A stretch of 18,015 nucleotides of DNA, taken from contig CASEAD010000054.1 of NCBI GenBank assembly GCA_949285775.1, positions 1 through 18,015 on the forward strand, in the 5' to 3' direction. Positions within the stretch are counted from its first letter, which is position 1. Each line of letters starts with the position of its first letter. Shown here in pieces: positions 1 to 9,010 of this stretch. Under the pieces are notes generated by a model. The model was not told the DNA's origin, searched no databases, and saw only the letters and a list, made by a program, of their open reading frames with translations. The position numbers and the translations under genes are program-made. This DNA comes from an uncultured bacterium (GTDB taxonomy: Bacteria; Bacillota_I; Bacilli_A; RF39; UBA660).

Positions 1-11
1 AAAAAAGAGAT

Positions 12-3000
12 TTAAAACAAACTTAACTGACTAGTTTCTGGTAAATCTCCAAATAAATTCATCGCTTTCATTTTATCAACCAAAGTATTAGATACCCTGC
101 ATCTCTTTTGAAATTCTTCTATTGAAATAAACGGATGTTTCTTAGCCTCTTCACATATACTTTGAGCAACTACATCTCCAAGACCATCAATAGTCCTAAA
201 AGGCGGAATCAAAGTAACACCATCATCATCAATAATAAAGTCTCTAGCGTCACTACGCATCAAATCCAAATTACCAAAATTAATACCTCTAGCAGTTGCC
301 TCTAAAGATAATTTTAACGTTTCTAACACCGCTGTTTCCTTATTAGTAACATCATATCCCTTATTATTAATCTCAATAATCCTAGCTTTTATAGAGTCAT
401 ACCCCCTAATCATCGTAACGATATCAAAATCAGTAAGCCTTGTAGAAAAATATGTTGCATAATATATAGCAGGATAATGAACTTTATAATACGCAATTCT
501 AAAAGCACTTATAACATATGCAGCCGCATGTGCCTTAGGAAACATATATTTAATCTTACTACAAGAATCAATAAACCATTCTTGTATACCAGCATCTTTC
601 ATCGTTTTTACATGTTGTTTCCAAGTCTCTGGATCCTTAGATGCCTTACCCTTACGTACAAATTCCATTATTTTAAATGCCTTCAAAGGTTCTACCCCAT
701 TATACATAAGATAAACCATTATATCATCACGACACCCAATAACATCCTTAAATGGTACCGTACCATTTCTTATTAAATCTTGAGCATTACCTAACCAAAC
801 ATCAGTTCCATGTGATAAACCCGATATCTTAATTAACTCTGCAAATGTTTTAGGTTTTGTATCTACTAACATACTTATAGTAAATCCAGTGCCAAACTCC
901 GGAATACCTAATGTTCCCGTCTCACACATAATCTGTTCACTAGTAACGCCAAGTGGCTCCGGAGATAAAAATATTTTCATAGTCTCCTTATCATCTAAAG
1001 GAACATCATCAACTACATTCACACCCCTTATATTTTGAATTAATCTTAATTGTGTAGGATCAGTATGACCTAAAATATCCAATTTAAGAACATCCTGATC
1101 AATCGCATGATAATCAAAATGTGTTGTTCTCCAAGGACTAGTAGGATCATCAGCAGGATACTGATAAGGAGTAAAATCAAATACATCCATATATCCAGGA
1201 ATAACAACAATACCCCCAGGATGTTGCCCTGTTGTCCTCTTAACTCCCGTACAACCCGCTGCTATTCTATCAACCTCTGCGGCCCTCATCTTAACATTCT
1301 TATCCTCACAAAAACCCTTAACATAACCAAAAGCTGTCTTTTCCGCTACCGTACCAATAGTACCAGCCCTATAAACATTATCTACACCAAACAAAACCTT
1401 AGTATAATTATGCGCACTAGCTTGGTTTAAATCCGAAAAATTCAAATCTATATCTGGAACCTTATCTGCATTAAATCCTAAAAATGTTGCAAATGGCATA
1501 TCTTGACCATCTTTTATCATCCTAGCCCCACATTTAGGACAATTCTTATCTGGCAAATCAAATCCAGACGAATATACCGCTCCTAAAGCATTTCCCTCAT
1601 CATCATTAAATATACTATACTTACAGTCTGGACACCTATAATGCGCAGGTAATGGATTAACCTCAGTTATCCCCATCATAGTAGCAACAAAAGAAGAACC
1701 AACACTACCACGACTACCAACCAAAAACCCCTCATCATTAGAGTGCTTTACTAACTTTTGAGCAATTAAGTAAATAACATCAAATCCCCCACCTATTACT
1801 CCACCTAAATTCTTATTAAGTAACTTTTCTACCTCATCATCACTTAACTCTTCATTACAATTAGCCCTAATATTTTCTCTAACAAGATCTCTAACCTTAT
1901 CATCACCACTAATAATAACCTCATGAAGCCTCTTAAAAGCCTCTCTTTCAAAGTCTTCCTCACTAACCCCATCTTTCTTAAGAAGATCATTTATACTATT
2001 TAAAACACTATCTCCATATAACTCCTTCGCAATCCTCTCTTCTATATTATATGGTAAATTATCTCCATACCAACTCTTAGCCTTAGTATATACCAAATCA
2101 ACTACCGTTTCAATAGACTTATCTATCTTAGGAGAAAAAGGAATACCACCCGTATCAATAATAACCTCTATCTCTTCACACATATCCGCAATCTTATTAG
2201 TATTTTCCACAACTATCTCTAAAGCAACACCTTCCCCTAAAAAGCTAAACTCCCCTATCATCTCATCAGTTGTCCTAAAATATTGATCAGGAATAGTTTC
2301 ATATCCCTTTAAATTAAGATATCTTGCCAAAGGATGCCTTCCCTTACCAGGAACATTTTGATGTACAATAATCTCTCTATATATCTTATCATCTTTCTCA
2401 AGAGTATGCGCATCACAGGTTGCCACTACTAATTTCCCCATCTCTCTAGCACACTTAACAATCTTTTCTATCGCATACTTAACATCTTCTATCCCATCAA
2501 TATCATGTCTTGCTACCAAATGAGAATAATTACTTATAGGTTGTACCTCTACATAATCATAAAACTCCATAACCTTCTTTAAATCCTCACAAGACCTAGT
2601 TAAAGCTGTCTTAAATACCTCACCATTATAACAACCACTACCAACTAAAATATCCTCTCTATACTCATTAACAACCCTCCTAGGAATCCTAGCAGATTTA
2701 ACCAAATATTTAGTACTAGCAAAACTAATAAGCTTAAACATATTCTTTAAACCCTTCCTATTTAGAGCAATAATATTAATATGAGATTCCCTATCCAACT
2801 TATTAATTTCTTCTTCATTAGGAAGATTCTCCAAATCCTTAAATGTCTTAATCTTATCCTTATCTAATTGCTTTAACATCTTAAAAAATACATACCCTGT
2901 AAACTCCGCATCATAATCAGCCCTATGATGATGCTTATCCCCAGTAACTTCATCATTCTCAGAAAAAGAAATACCATAATTCTTCGTAAGAGCAGATAAA

Positions 3001-4736
3001 CTATGCCTTTTTAAATCCTTATTAATAACCTGAGAAATTATCATCGTATCCAACATAGGATTATTTAACTTACCCAAATCATACTTATAATAAGCCATCT
3101 CTAGCATATCTCTATCAAACCTAGCATTATGCGCTACAAGGGGTAAATCCCCTATCCATTCCTTAAACTTACGAACAACCTCTTCCTCATTAGGACAATC
3201 CCTAACCATACTATTAGTAATACCCGTAAGCTCTGTAATCTCACTATCAATCAAATGCCCAGGATTTATAAGCTCATCAAAACTCTCAATAACCGCCCCA
3301 TCTTTCATCTTAACCGCACCAATTTCTATCATAGAATCCGATAACCCCGGATTAAATCCTGTTGTCTCTGTATCAAATATAACATAAGTAGAATTATATA
3401 TATCATCATCCGTAGCATTAACAACAATATTTAACCTATCATCACTCATCTCCAACTCCGTACCATATAAAGCCTTAAAAGTAGGAGCATTCTTCATCTC
3501 TTCATTAACTTTCTCTATCTCAGAATCCAATAACTTAATCCCACACACATCATCACTTTTCTCTAACTCACGCCTCTTCTCCTTTAATTCCTTAAGCTTA
3601 TCTTTATAAGGCGCTAATACCTTTTTATTATGTCCCGTAACCTCATTAAACACATGTGGAAAAGCCTGACAACCATCATGATCCGTAATTGCTACTGCCC
3701 TATGCCCCCACTTAATTGCCTGACGAACCAACTTAACCTCATCAATTAAACCATCCATCTGACTCATCATTGTATGAGCATGCAACTCTACTCTCTTTAA
3801 AGGAGCATTATCAACCCTAGACCATTCTACCTTATCTTCCATAAGCGCAATATCCCTATACCTAGTCATAAACACCAATTCATCACCAGAAAAATTATCT
3901 ATCTTAACCCTACCATAAAACTGATACCAACTACCATTCTTAAGTAATCCCTTTATCCTAGAAAACTCTTCCTCATCTTTAGTAAATAACTTACAATACA
4001 TACTATCAGTACCATCAGTAACCTTCAAAGTAAATATCTTATACCCACTCTTAGCCTCAAACAAATCTATACCAAATATCTTAGCCTCTATATTAACATT
4101 ATCTACTTCATATAACAAATCCTTAATCTTAGTAATTTCCTTACTTTTCTTAGCCCTATAATAATTCTTCTCCTTCCCCTCATCAACTACACTCTTTTTC
4201 TCTACATAACTAGGAACACTAATATTTTTCTCACTTTCAATCTTACTAAGTAACTCCTCATCTTCTTTCTTATCTAATACAATAGAAAAATCAATATCAT
4301 TAAACCCATACTTCCTTAACCTATCAACAACATTATTACTAATATTATTCATATTAATAGACTCTATCTTATTATAAACAAAAAACTCAACCCTCTTACC
4401 ACTAATATTTAATTCCCTATCCCTAAATACACCATACCTAATACTATCATTACAATAATCACTAATTATCTTATTAACATACTCTCTAACTCTAGAATAA
4501 TCACTACCATCATATAATATCTCTAAACTAATTAAAATATTAAATTCACTCTTTAAACAACTCAAAAAATCCTCATATACAACATAAGGAACTATCTCAT
4601 TAACCCTAACACAAAAACAAAAAGCATTAGTATCCCTATCAACAACAACTTTTTCCACAAAACCATCCTTAAAATAATCTAAATAATCCTCATTAATACC
4701 AATACTATTAAGTAATCTTTCTAACTTATTATCCAT
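12..4736 (-). CDS. polC: DNA polymerase III alpha subunit, PolC type
   Basis: This is the replicative DNA polymerase of low-GC Gram-positives, with built-in 3'-5' proofreading. Domains in order are an N-terminal domain (about 1-200), an OB fold (about 213-300), a PHP domain split by the exonuclease (HAHT at 319-322, TDHD at 351-354, second half about 650-780 with CDAH at 774-777), the DnaQ-like exonuclease (DTETTG at 455-460, HNARFD at 536-541, HRADYD at 604-609), and the polymerase core. The core has a four-Cys zinc site (C1035, C1038, C1066, C1069) and catalytic D1095, D1097 and D1220. The protein ends in QLSLF, the beta-clamp-binding motif. It is 1574 aa, longer than the 1437 aa B. subtilis enzyme; the extra length is mostly a charged helical insert at about 365-418 and another at about 908-978. 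The ATG start has a GAGGTGG ribosome binding site 4 nt upstream. It lies downstream of yunB with its own promoter. Confidence 0.98.
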   Translation of the reverse strand: MDNKLERLLNSIGINEDYLDYFKDGFVEKVVVDRDTNAFCFCVRVNEIVPYVVYEDFLSCLKSEFNILISLEILYDGSDYSRVREYVNKIISDYCNDSIRYGVFRDRELNISGKRVEFFVYNKIESINMNNISNNVVDRLRKYGFNDIDFSIVLDKKEDEELLSKIESEKNISVPSYVEKKSVVDEGKEKNYYRAKKSKEITKIKDLLYEVDNVNIEAKIFGIDLFEAKSGYKIFTLKVTDGTDSMYCKLFTKDEEEFSRIKGLLKNGSWYQFYGRVKIDNFSGDELVFMTRYRDIALMEDKVEWSRVDNAPLKRVELHAHTMMSQMDGLIDEVKLVRQAIKWGHRAVAITDHDGCQAFPHVFNEVTGHNKKVLAPYKDKLKELKEKRRELEKSDDVCGIKLLDSEIEKVNEEMKNAPTFKALYGTELEMSDDRLNIVVNATDDDIYNSTYVIFDTETTGFNPGLSDSMIEIGAVKMKDGAVIESFDELINPGHLIDSEITELTGITNSMVRDCPNEEEVVRKFKEWIGDLPLVAHNARFDRDMLEMAYYKYDLGKLNNPMLDTMIISQVINKDLKRHSLSALTKNYGISFSENDEVTGDKHHHRADYDAEFTGYVFFKMLKQLDKDKIKTFKDLENLPNEEEINKLDRESHINIIALNRKGLKNMFKLISFASTKYLVKSARIPRRVVNEYREDILVGSGCYNGEVFKTALTRSCEDLKKVMEFYDYVEVQPISNYSHLVARHDIDGIEDVKYAIEKIVKCAREMGKLVVATCDAHTLEKDDKIYREIIVHQNVPGKGRHPLARYLNLKGYETIPDQYFRTTDEMIGEFSFLGEGVALEIVVENTNKIADMCEEIEVIIDTGGIPFSPKIDKSIETVVDLVYTKAKSWYGDNLPYNIEERIAKELYGDSVLNSINDLLKKDGVSEEDFEREAFKRLHEVIISGDDKVRDLVRENIRANCNEELSDDEVEKLLNKNLGGVIGGGFDVIYLIAQKLVKHSNDEGFLVGSRGSVGSSFVATMMGITEVNPLPAHYRCPDCKYSIFNDDEGNALGAVYSSGFDLPDKNCPKCGARMIKDGQDMPFATFLGFNADKVPDIDLNFSDLNQASAHNYTKVLFGVDNVYRAGTIGTVAEKTAFGYVKGFCEDKNVKMRAAEVDRIAAGCTGVKRTTGQHPGGIVVIPGYMDVFDFTPYQYPADDPTSPWRTTHFDYHAIDQDVLKLDILGHTDPTQLRLIQNIRGVNVVDDVPLDDKETMKIFLSPEPLGVTSEQIMCETGTLGIPEFGTGFTISMLVDTKPKTFAELIKISGLSHGTDVWLGNAQDLIRNGTVPFKDVIGCRDDIMVYLMYNGVEPLKAFKIMEFVRKGKASKDPETWKQHVKTMKDAGIQEWFIDSCSKIKYMFPKAHAAAYVISAFRIAYYKVHYPAIYYATYFSTRLTDFDIVTMIRGYDSIKARIIEINNKGYDVTNKETAVLETLKLSLEATARGINFGNLDLMRSDARDFIIDDDGVTLIPPFRTIDGLGDVVAQSICEEAKKHPFISIEEFQKRCRVSNTLVDKMKAMNLFGDLPETSQLSLF

Positions 4737-4761
4737 ACTACCACCTCTAAAACTATAACTA

Positions 4762-4770
4762 ATTATATCA
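4762..4770 (-). promoter_or_regulatory. polC extended -10 promoter
   Basis: On the minus strand the sequence reads TGATATAAT, a perfect -10 hexamer with an extended TGn. No convincing -35 hexamer is seen, as is common for extended -10 promoters. It would start transcription about 20 nt before the polC ATG, just ahead of the ribosome binding site. It is prediction by consensus only. Confidence 0.6.
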
Positions 4771-4823
4771 AAAATAAAATAATAATAAAATAATTAATCA
4801 TACTTGTTTACAACTTTATCACC

Positions 4824-4847
4824 AAAAAATAATCATCCCTAATTATT
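4824..4847 (-). terminator. weak intrinsic terminator after yunB
   Basis: An 8-bp stem (one G-U pair) closes a GGGA tetraloop 20 nt after the yunB stop codon and is followed by a run of T on the minus strand. The stem is almost purely A-U, so it may be weak, and some transcripts could continue into polC. Confidence 0.45.
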
Positions 4848-4867
4848 ATTTACTTTTATATACTACT

Positions 4868-5584
4868 CTAATACTCACTACTATTATTAAAACCATCAAA
4901 ATAATAACTTGGAATACTCCCAGATATAACTTTCATTGAAACAGGAATAACCGTCTCAACATTAACAACATCCGATACAAAAGGAGTATTAACCATAGTA
5001 TCCACACTTACCTTTATTCCCACTTCAATAAGAGCATTATTAATACCATACTCCTTAACACTAGTCTCTACATTACATACTACATCCCCCATTAAGTTTA
5101 ACTTAACAGGAACCTTAGGACCAATATTATTAATTAAACTACTACCCGTAATACTACCCATAGTAGCCTCAAATATAACCCCACTACCAATTTTCTCATA
5201 ATCCATATCACTTACTCCAGATAAATCAATATCCATACTATCTATCTCTCCATTTACCATTGCCATTAAATTACTCTCTATTAACTCAGTCATAGAACTA
5301 AGTATCTTCGTAACATTAACTGTATTAAAATCTATCATCTCAATTTCCCCGTCATTATTCCTAACAATTTCAAACATACTATCAACATCCATACCCATAC
5401 TTAACTGCTTATCAATAGATTTGTTAATAACTAAAGTAGCAAGTCTCTTAACCTCAGCATCAGCATATAACATAAAAGTAGGACCTATCTTATTACTATA
5501 ATACTTAATCAAAAAAATAGAACAAATAAAACCAATAACCAAAATAAATACCATAAACGTAAATAACTTATTAAAATCTTTCAT
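4868..5584 (-). CDS. yunB: YunB-family sporulation-associated membrane protein
   Basis: This 238 aa protein has one N-terminal membrane segment (about 7-27) followed by an extracytoplasmic domain. The C-terminal half carries the features I recognise from YunB: a GPKVPVKL stretch starting at residue 155, a GDV turn near 166, then VKEYGINNALIEV (about 176-188) and a strand-rich end with VIPVSMKVISG. B. subtilis YunB is produced in the mother cell during sporulation and its loss lowers sporulation; its biochemical role is unknown. Length fits the family (about 250 aa). The ATG start is the first possible one after an in-frame stop, yet no Shine-Dalgarno sequence precedes it. The gene is divergent from recU and upstream of polC. 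Homologues may persist in lineages that no longer sporulate, so presence alone does not prove spore formation. Confidence 0.85.
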   Translation of the reverse strand: MKDFNKLFTFMVFILVIGFICSIFLIKYYSNKIGPTFMLYADAEVKRLATLVINKSIDKQLSMGMDVDSMFEIVRNNDGEIEMIDFNTVNVTKILSSMTELIESNLMAMVNGEIDSMDIDLSGVSDMDYEKIGSGVIFEATMGSITGSSLINNIGPKVPVKLNLMGDVVCNVETSVKEYGINNALIEVGIKVSVDTMVNTPFVSDVVNVETVIPVSMKVISGSIPSYYFDGFNNSSEY

Positions 5585-5662
5585 ACTATATATTATGTCA
5601 ATATAATAACTTTACTACTTTACACTTAATAAAAATAATAATGTCCACCACCCTATAAAATA

Positions 5663-5691
5663 TAGTAAAAAATAACTATTTATAGTATAAT
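5663..5691 (+). promoter_or_regulatory. recU: putative recU-ponA promoter
   Basis: A consensus TATAAT lies at 5686-5691, with only a poor -35 (TAGTAA at 5663-5668) 17 bp upstream. Transcription would begin close to 5698, leaving a leader of about 12 nt that contains the strong AAAGGAGG ribosome binding site before the ATG at 5710. The region is AT-rich, so chance matches are easy. Confidence 0.45.
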
Positions 5692-5709
5692 TATCCAAAG
5701 GAGGAAACA

Positions 5710-6258
5710 ATGATAAACATAGCAAATTTCAAAACAACTTACGCTAATAGAGGTATGACACTAGAAAGTGATATTAACCAAACAAATAAATATTACAAAG
5801 ATAATAACATAGCCCTAGTGTATAAAAAACCTACCCCTATAAAAATAGTTAAAGTAGAATATCCAAAAAATGTAATCAAAGAAGCTTATTTCAGCGAACC
5901 ATCTACACTAGACTATACAGGAATATATAAAAATACTTACATAGAATTTGACGCTAAAGAAACAATAAGCAAAACAAGTTTCCCTCTTTCAAATATTCAT
6001 AAACACCAGTTAGAACACATCAAAAATATTATACACTATGGCGGTTTAGCATATTTAATCGTAAGATTTACAACAATAAACCAAACATATTTACTAACTG
6101 GTAAAAACTTATTAGAATTCATAAATACAAACACTAGAAAATCAATTCCCCTAGATTATTTCAAGCAAAAGGGTTTTTTCATAGAATTTAAGTATAATCC
6201 AAGAGTTGATTACATAAAAATAATTGACAAAATATTAAAAAGTAAGGAAGTTGATTAA
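5710..6258 (+). CDS. recU: Holliday junction resolvase RecU
   Basis: RecU cuts four-way junctions during homologous recombination and chromosome segregation. Family motifs are clear: NRGMTLE (13-19), KKPTPIKIVKVEYP (39-52), the PSTLDYTG segment with metal-binding D68, DAKET (81-85) with K83, the KTSFPL segment and HKHQLEH (97-103) with Q100, and a C-terminal PRVDYIKII. The 182 aa length is slightly shorter than B. subtilis RecU. It has a strong AAAGGAGG ribosome binding site and is followed at once by ponA, the same pairing as in B. subtilis. One oddity is that the catalytic Glu of the usual EAK motif is replaced by Asp (D81), while the residue two positions earlier, usually Asp, is Glu (E79). 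Both are acidic, so activity is probably kept. Confidence 0.97.
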   Translation: MINIANFKTTYANRGMTLESDINQTNKYYKDNNIALVYKKPTPIKIVKVEYPKNVIKEAYFSEPSTLDYTGIYKNTYIEFDAKETISKTSFPLSNIHKHQLEHIKNIIHYGGLAYLIVRFTTINQTYLLTGKNLLEFINTNTRKSIPLDYFKQKGFFIEFKYNPRVDYIKIIDKILKSKEVD

Positions 6259-6259
6259 A

Positions 6260-8980
6260 ATGAAAAAAAAGAAAATTAAAAAAAATAAACCCACTAAAAA
6301 ACCAAAAAGAAAATGGTGGAAAAAACTATTAACCGTATTCATAATATTATTTGCAATAGGAATATTTGCTGTATTTGGCTTTTGCTTATATATAGTTACC
6401 ACTACGGGAGAATTTGACCCCAATGCCTTAGCAAACCAAGACAGAACAATTATATATGATAGTGAAAATAATATTATAGAAACATTAGGCATGGAACAAA
6501 GAGAATCCATTAAGTATGACGATTTACCTCAAGTTTTAATAGATGCCATAATTGCTACTGAAGATTCAAGATTCTTCCAACACAACGGTGTTGATACCAT
6601 GCGATTCTTAAAAGCATCTTTCCAACAATTAATGGGAAATTCCGATGCTGGTGGAGCTTCTACAATAACAATGCAAGTAGTAAAAAATAACTTAACCTCA
6701 ACTGAACAAACCATTACTAGAAAATTCAAAGATGTTTACTTAGCCGTATTCTTTATGGAAAAGAAATACACTAAAGAAGAAATACTAGAATTCTATGTTA
6801 ATGACAGTTACCTAGGTGGACCCGCCTACGGAGTAGAAGAAGCATCTAAATACTACTTTGGAAAATCCGTATCAGATTTAAGTTTACCAGAAGCCGCTAT
6901 TATAGCAGGACTTTTCCAAGCTCCAAGTGGATATAATCCATATAACTACCCTGAAAAAACTGAAACAAGGATGAACACAGTACTAAACCTTATGGTTAGA
7001 CATGGCTATATTACTGAAGAAGAAGAAGAAATAGCCAAATCAATCGATATTACTAGCCTATTAGTAGGTCAAAGTGACGAACAACAATATCAAGGATTTA
7101 TCGACTATGTAGTAAACGAAGTTGAAGAAAAAACAGGTAACGATCCTAATATGGTATCAATGGAAATACATACCACAATGGTACCAAGTATCCAAGATGG
7201 ATTAAATACCATCTTAAGTGGTGAAGGATATACATGGCCAGATGAATACATTCAAGCAGGAATTAGTGTTGTCGATGTAAAAACCGGTGCTATATCAGCA
7301 TTAGGAACCGGAAGAAATAGAGATGGAAAAAAATTATTTAGTTACGCTACTAGTGCTAAAAGACAACCAGGATCAACCGCTAAACCAATATTTGCTTATG
7401 GACCAGGATTTGAATATGATAACTTCTCAACATACCAATTATTTGTTGATGAAGCATGGTCATACAGCGATGGTACAGAAATAGGAAACTGGGATGGCAA
7501 TTATCGTGGCCTAATGACACTAAGGCAAGCATTAAGCATTTCTAGAAATATTCCAGCCTTAAAAGCTTTCCAAACAGTACAAAATGATGTTGGTAATGAT
7601 AAAATAAAAGAATTCGTAAATAAATTAGGAATGAGCTTAGACAACGTTTATGAGTCTTATTCCCTAGGAGGATTATCCGAAGGAGTAACTACATTACAAA
7701 TGGCCGCTGCTTATGCTGCATTTGGCAATGGTGGATACTATACAGAACCTTATTCTGTTACTTCTATTACCTATAGAACCACCGGTGAAACAGTAGATTT
7801 TGAAGCTGAAAGAACACAAGCCATGAAAGATTCAACAGCTTATCTAGTAACAAACATTTTAGAATACGCTGCCAACTATGGATTTAGTGGTGGTACTAGT
7901 GGTTACAGCGGAACAGTAGCCGTTAAAACAGGTACTTCAAACTACAGTGAAGAAGAATTAGAACGTTACAACATCCCAGAAGGTGCCGCTAAAGACTTAT
8001 GGTCAGTTGCTTATACTCCAGAATACTCCATCGCCCTATGGTATGGTTATGATGAAACATCAAGCGAACATTATCTATCTGGTGCATCTGCTCCAAAAGA
8101 TAACTTAATGGCTGCTATAATGGAATATATACCTGTATGTACTGACGAATTCACAATACCTAGTTCCGTAACTGCATCACAAGTAGAATTTGGAACTTGG
8201 CCCGCTGAACTACCTAGTGAAAACACACCATCAGATATGATATTAACAGAATACTTTATTACAGGCACTGAACCAACTGAAACATCACAAAGATATGCCA
8301 CTCTACCAGCTGTTACAAATCTTAAAGCTGAAGAAACTTCTTCTGGAATAACTCTAACTTGGGACTATGATGAACCAGAAGTAACACAAGAAGATTATCT
8401 AGAATCTTATTACAATCAAAGTGTCTTCGGCAATAGCGGTTCAAAACTGCTCCAAGAAAGATTATCATCCCAAGGTGAATTAGGCTATGGTATATATCTC
8501 CAAGATAGTGCCGGTAATCTAATAGAAATAGGCTTCACAACAAACAAAACTTATACTTATCAACCAGTTGGATCAGGCAATATTAACCTAAGTGTTAAAG
8601 CAGAATACAGAAATTATAAAACAAACGCCAGTGACCCAACCACAGTACAAGTTACAGCTAATTCAACAAACAACAACGACGATGAAGACAATAACGAAGA
8701 AGATAATGATTTACATATTACTATGACCAATACCATTAATGCTAGCGTCAATAACTACATCGAAGAAGAAATAACAATAACATATCAAGGTGAAAACGTA
8801 ACCGATGACTGTCAAATAAATTATAGCTTAGAAACAACAAACGGTACCCGCTCCTTCACCTCTGCCCAAAGATTAGAAGAAGCTGTAAACAGACTAGAAG
8901 CTGGAACCTATCAAATAACTTATAGAATTAGTTACGAAGGTATAACTGCAACAAGAACAAGAACTGTAAGACTAACTTAA
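6260..8980 (+). CDS. ponA: Class A penicillin-binding protein (PBP1A-like)
   Basis: This bifunctional enzyme polymerises glycan strands and crosslinks peptides outside the membrane. The ATG at 6260 is preferred over an in-frame TTG at 6251 because AAGGAAG lies 9 nt before the ATG but touches the TTG; this gives 906 aa. Order: Lys-rich cytoplasmic tail (1-22), membrane segment (about 23-46), GT51 transglycosylase with EDSRFFQH (catalytic E101) and GGASTITMQ (131-139), transpeptidase with STAK (S372, K375), SRN (428-430) and KTGTS (556-560). After the catalytic part comes a fibronectin type III-like domain (about 683-798), an Asn/Asp/Glu linker (800-817), and a beta-rich domain to the end. The catalytic set is complete. 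The gene starts 1 nt after the recU stop, so the two are co-transcribed, and it ends at a hairpin terminator. Confidence 0.97.
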   Translation: MKKKKIKKNKPTKKPKRKWWKKLLTVFIILFAIGIFAVFGFCLYIVTTTGEFDPNALANQDRTIIYDSENNIIETLGMEQRESIKYDDLPQVLIDAIIATEDSRFFQHNGVDTMRFLKASFQQLMGNSDAGGASTITMQVVKNNLTSTEQTITRKFKDVYLAVFFMEKKYTKEEILEFYVNDSYLGGPAYGVEEASKYYFGKSVSDLSLPEAAIIAGLFQAPSGYNPYNYPEKTETRMNTVLNLMVRHGYITEEEEEIAKSIDITSLLVGQSDEQQYQGFIDYVVNEVEEKTGNDPNMVSMEIHTTMVPSIQDGLNTILSGEGYTWPDEYIQAGISVVDVKTGAISALGTGRNRDGKKLFSYATSAKRQPGSTAKPIFAYGPGFEYDNFSTYQLFVDEAWSYSDGTEIGNWDGNYRGLMTLRQALSISRNIPALKAFQTVQNDVGNDKIKEFVNKLGMSLDNVYESYSLGGLSEGVTTLQMAAAYAAFGNGGYYTEPYSVTSITYRTTGETVDFEAERTQAMKDSTAYLVTNILEYAANYGFSGGTSGYSGTVAVKTGTSNYSEEELERYNIPEGAAKDLWSVAYTPEYSIALWYGYDETSSEHYLSGASAPKDNLMAAIMEYIPVCTDEFTIPSSVTASQVEFGTWPAELPSENTPSDMILTEYFITGTEPTETSQRYATLPAVTNLKAEETSSGITLTWDYDEPEVTQEDYLESYYNQSVFGNSGSKLLQERLSSQGELGYGIYLQDSAGNLIEIGFTTNKTYTYQPVGSGNINLSVKAEYRNYKTNASDPTTVQVTANSTNNNDDEDNNEEDNDLHITMTNTINASVNNYIEEEITITYQGENVTDDCQINYSLETTNGTRSFTSAQRLEEAVNRLEAGTYQITYRISYEGITATRTRTVRLT

Positions 8981-9010
8981 AAATTCTTACTCAAAAGTAA
9001 GAATTTTTTT
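8980..9010. terminator. bidirectional terminator between ponA and lipoprotein gene
   Basis: An 11-bp stem (arms 8980-8990 and 8997-9007) closes a 6-nt loop and is flanked by A and T runs, giving a T tail on either strand. It starts at the last base of the ponA stop codon and touches the stop codon of the convergent lipoprotein gene at 9009-9011, so it can serve both. Confidence 0.9.

Noticed and set aside
477..1430. Plus-strand open frames of about 100 codons opposite polC
   Set aside because: They lie wholly within strongly conserved polC, have Cys/His/Ile-rich shadow composition and no ribosome binding site.
6251..6259. TTG start of ponA overlapping the recU stop
   Set aside because: The Shine-Dalgarno sequence touches the TTG; spacing is right for the ATG at 6260.
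6235..8301. Minus-strand open frames opposite ponA
   Set aside because: They overlap conserved PBP1A domains, lack ribosome binding sites and resemble no family.
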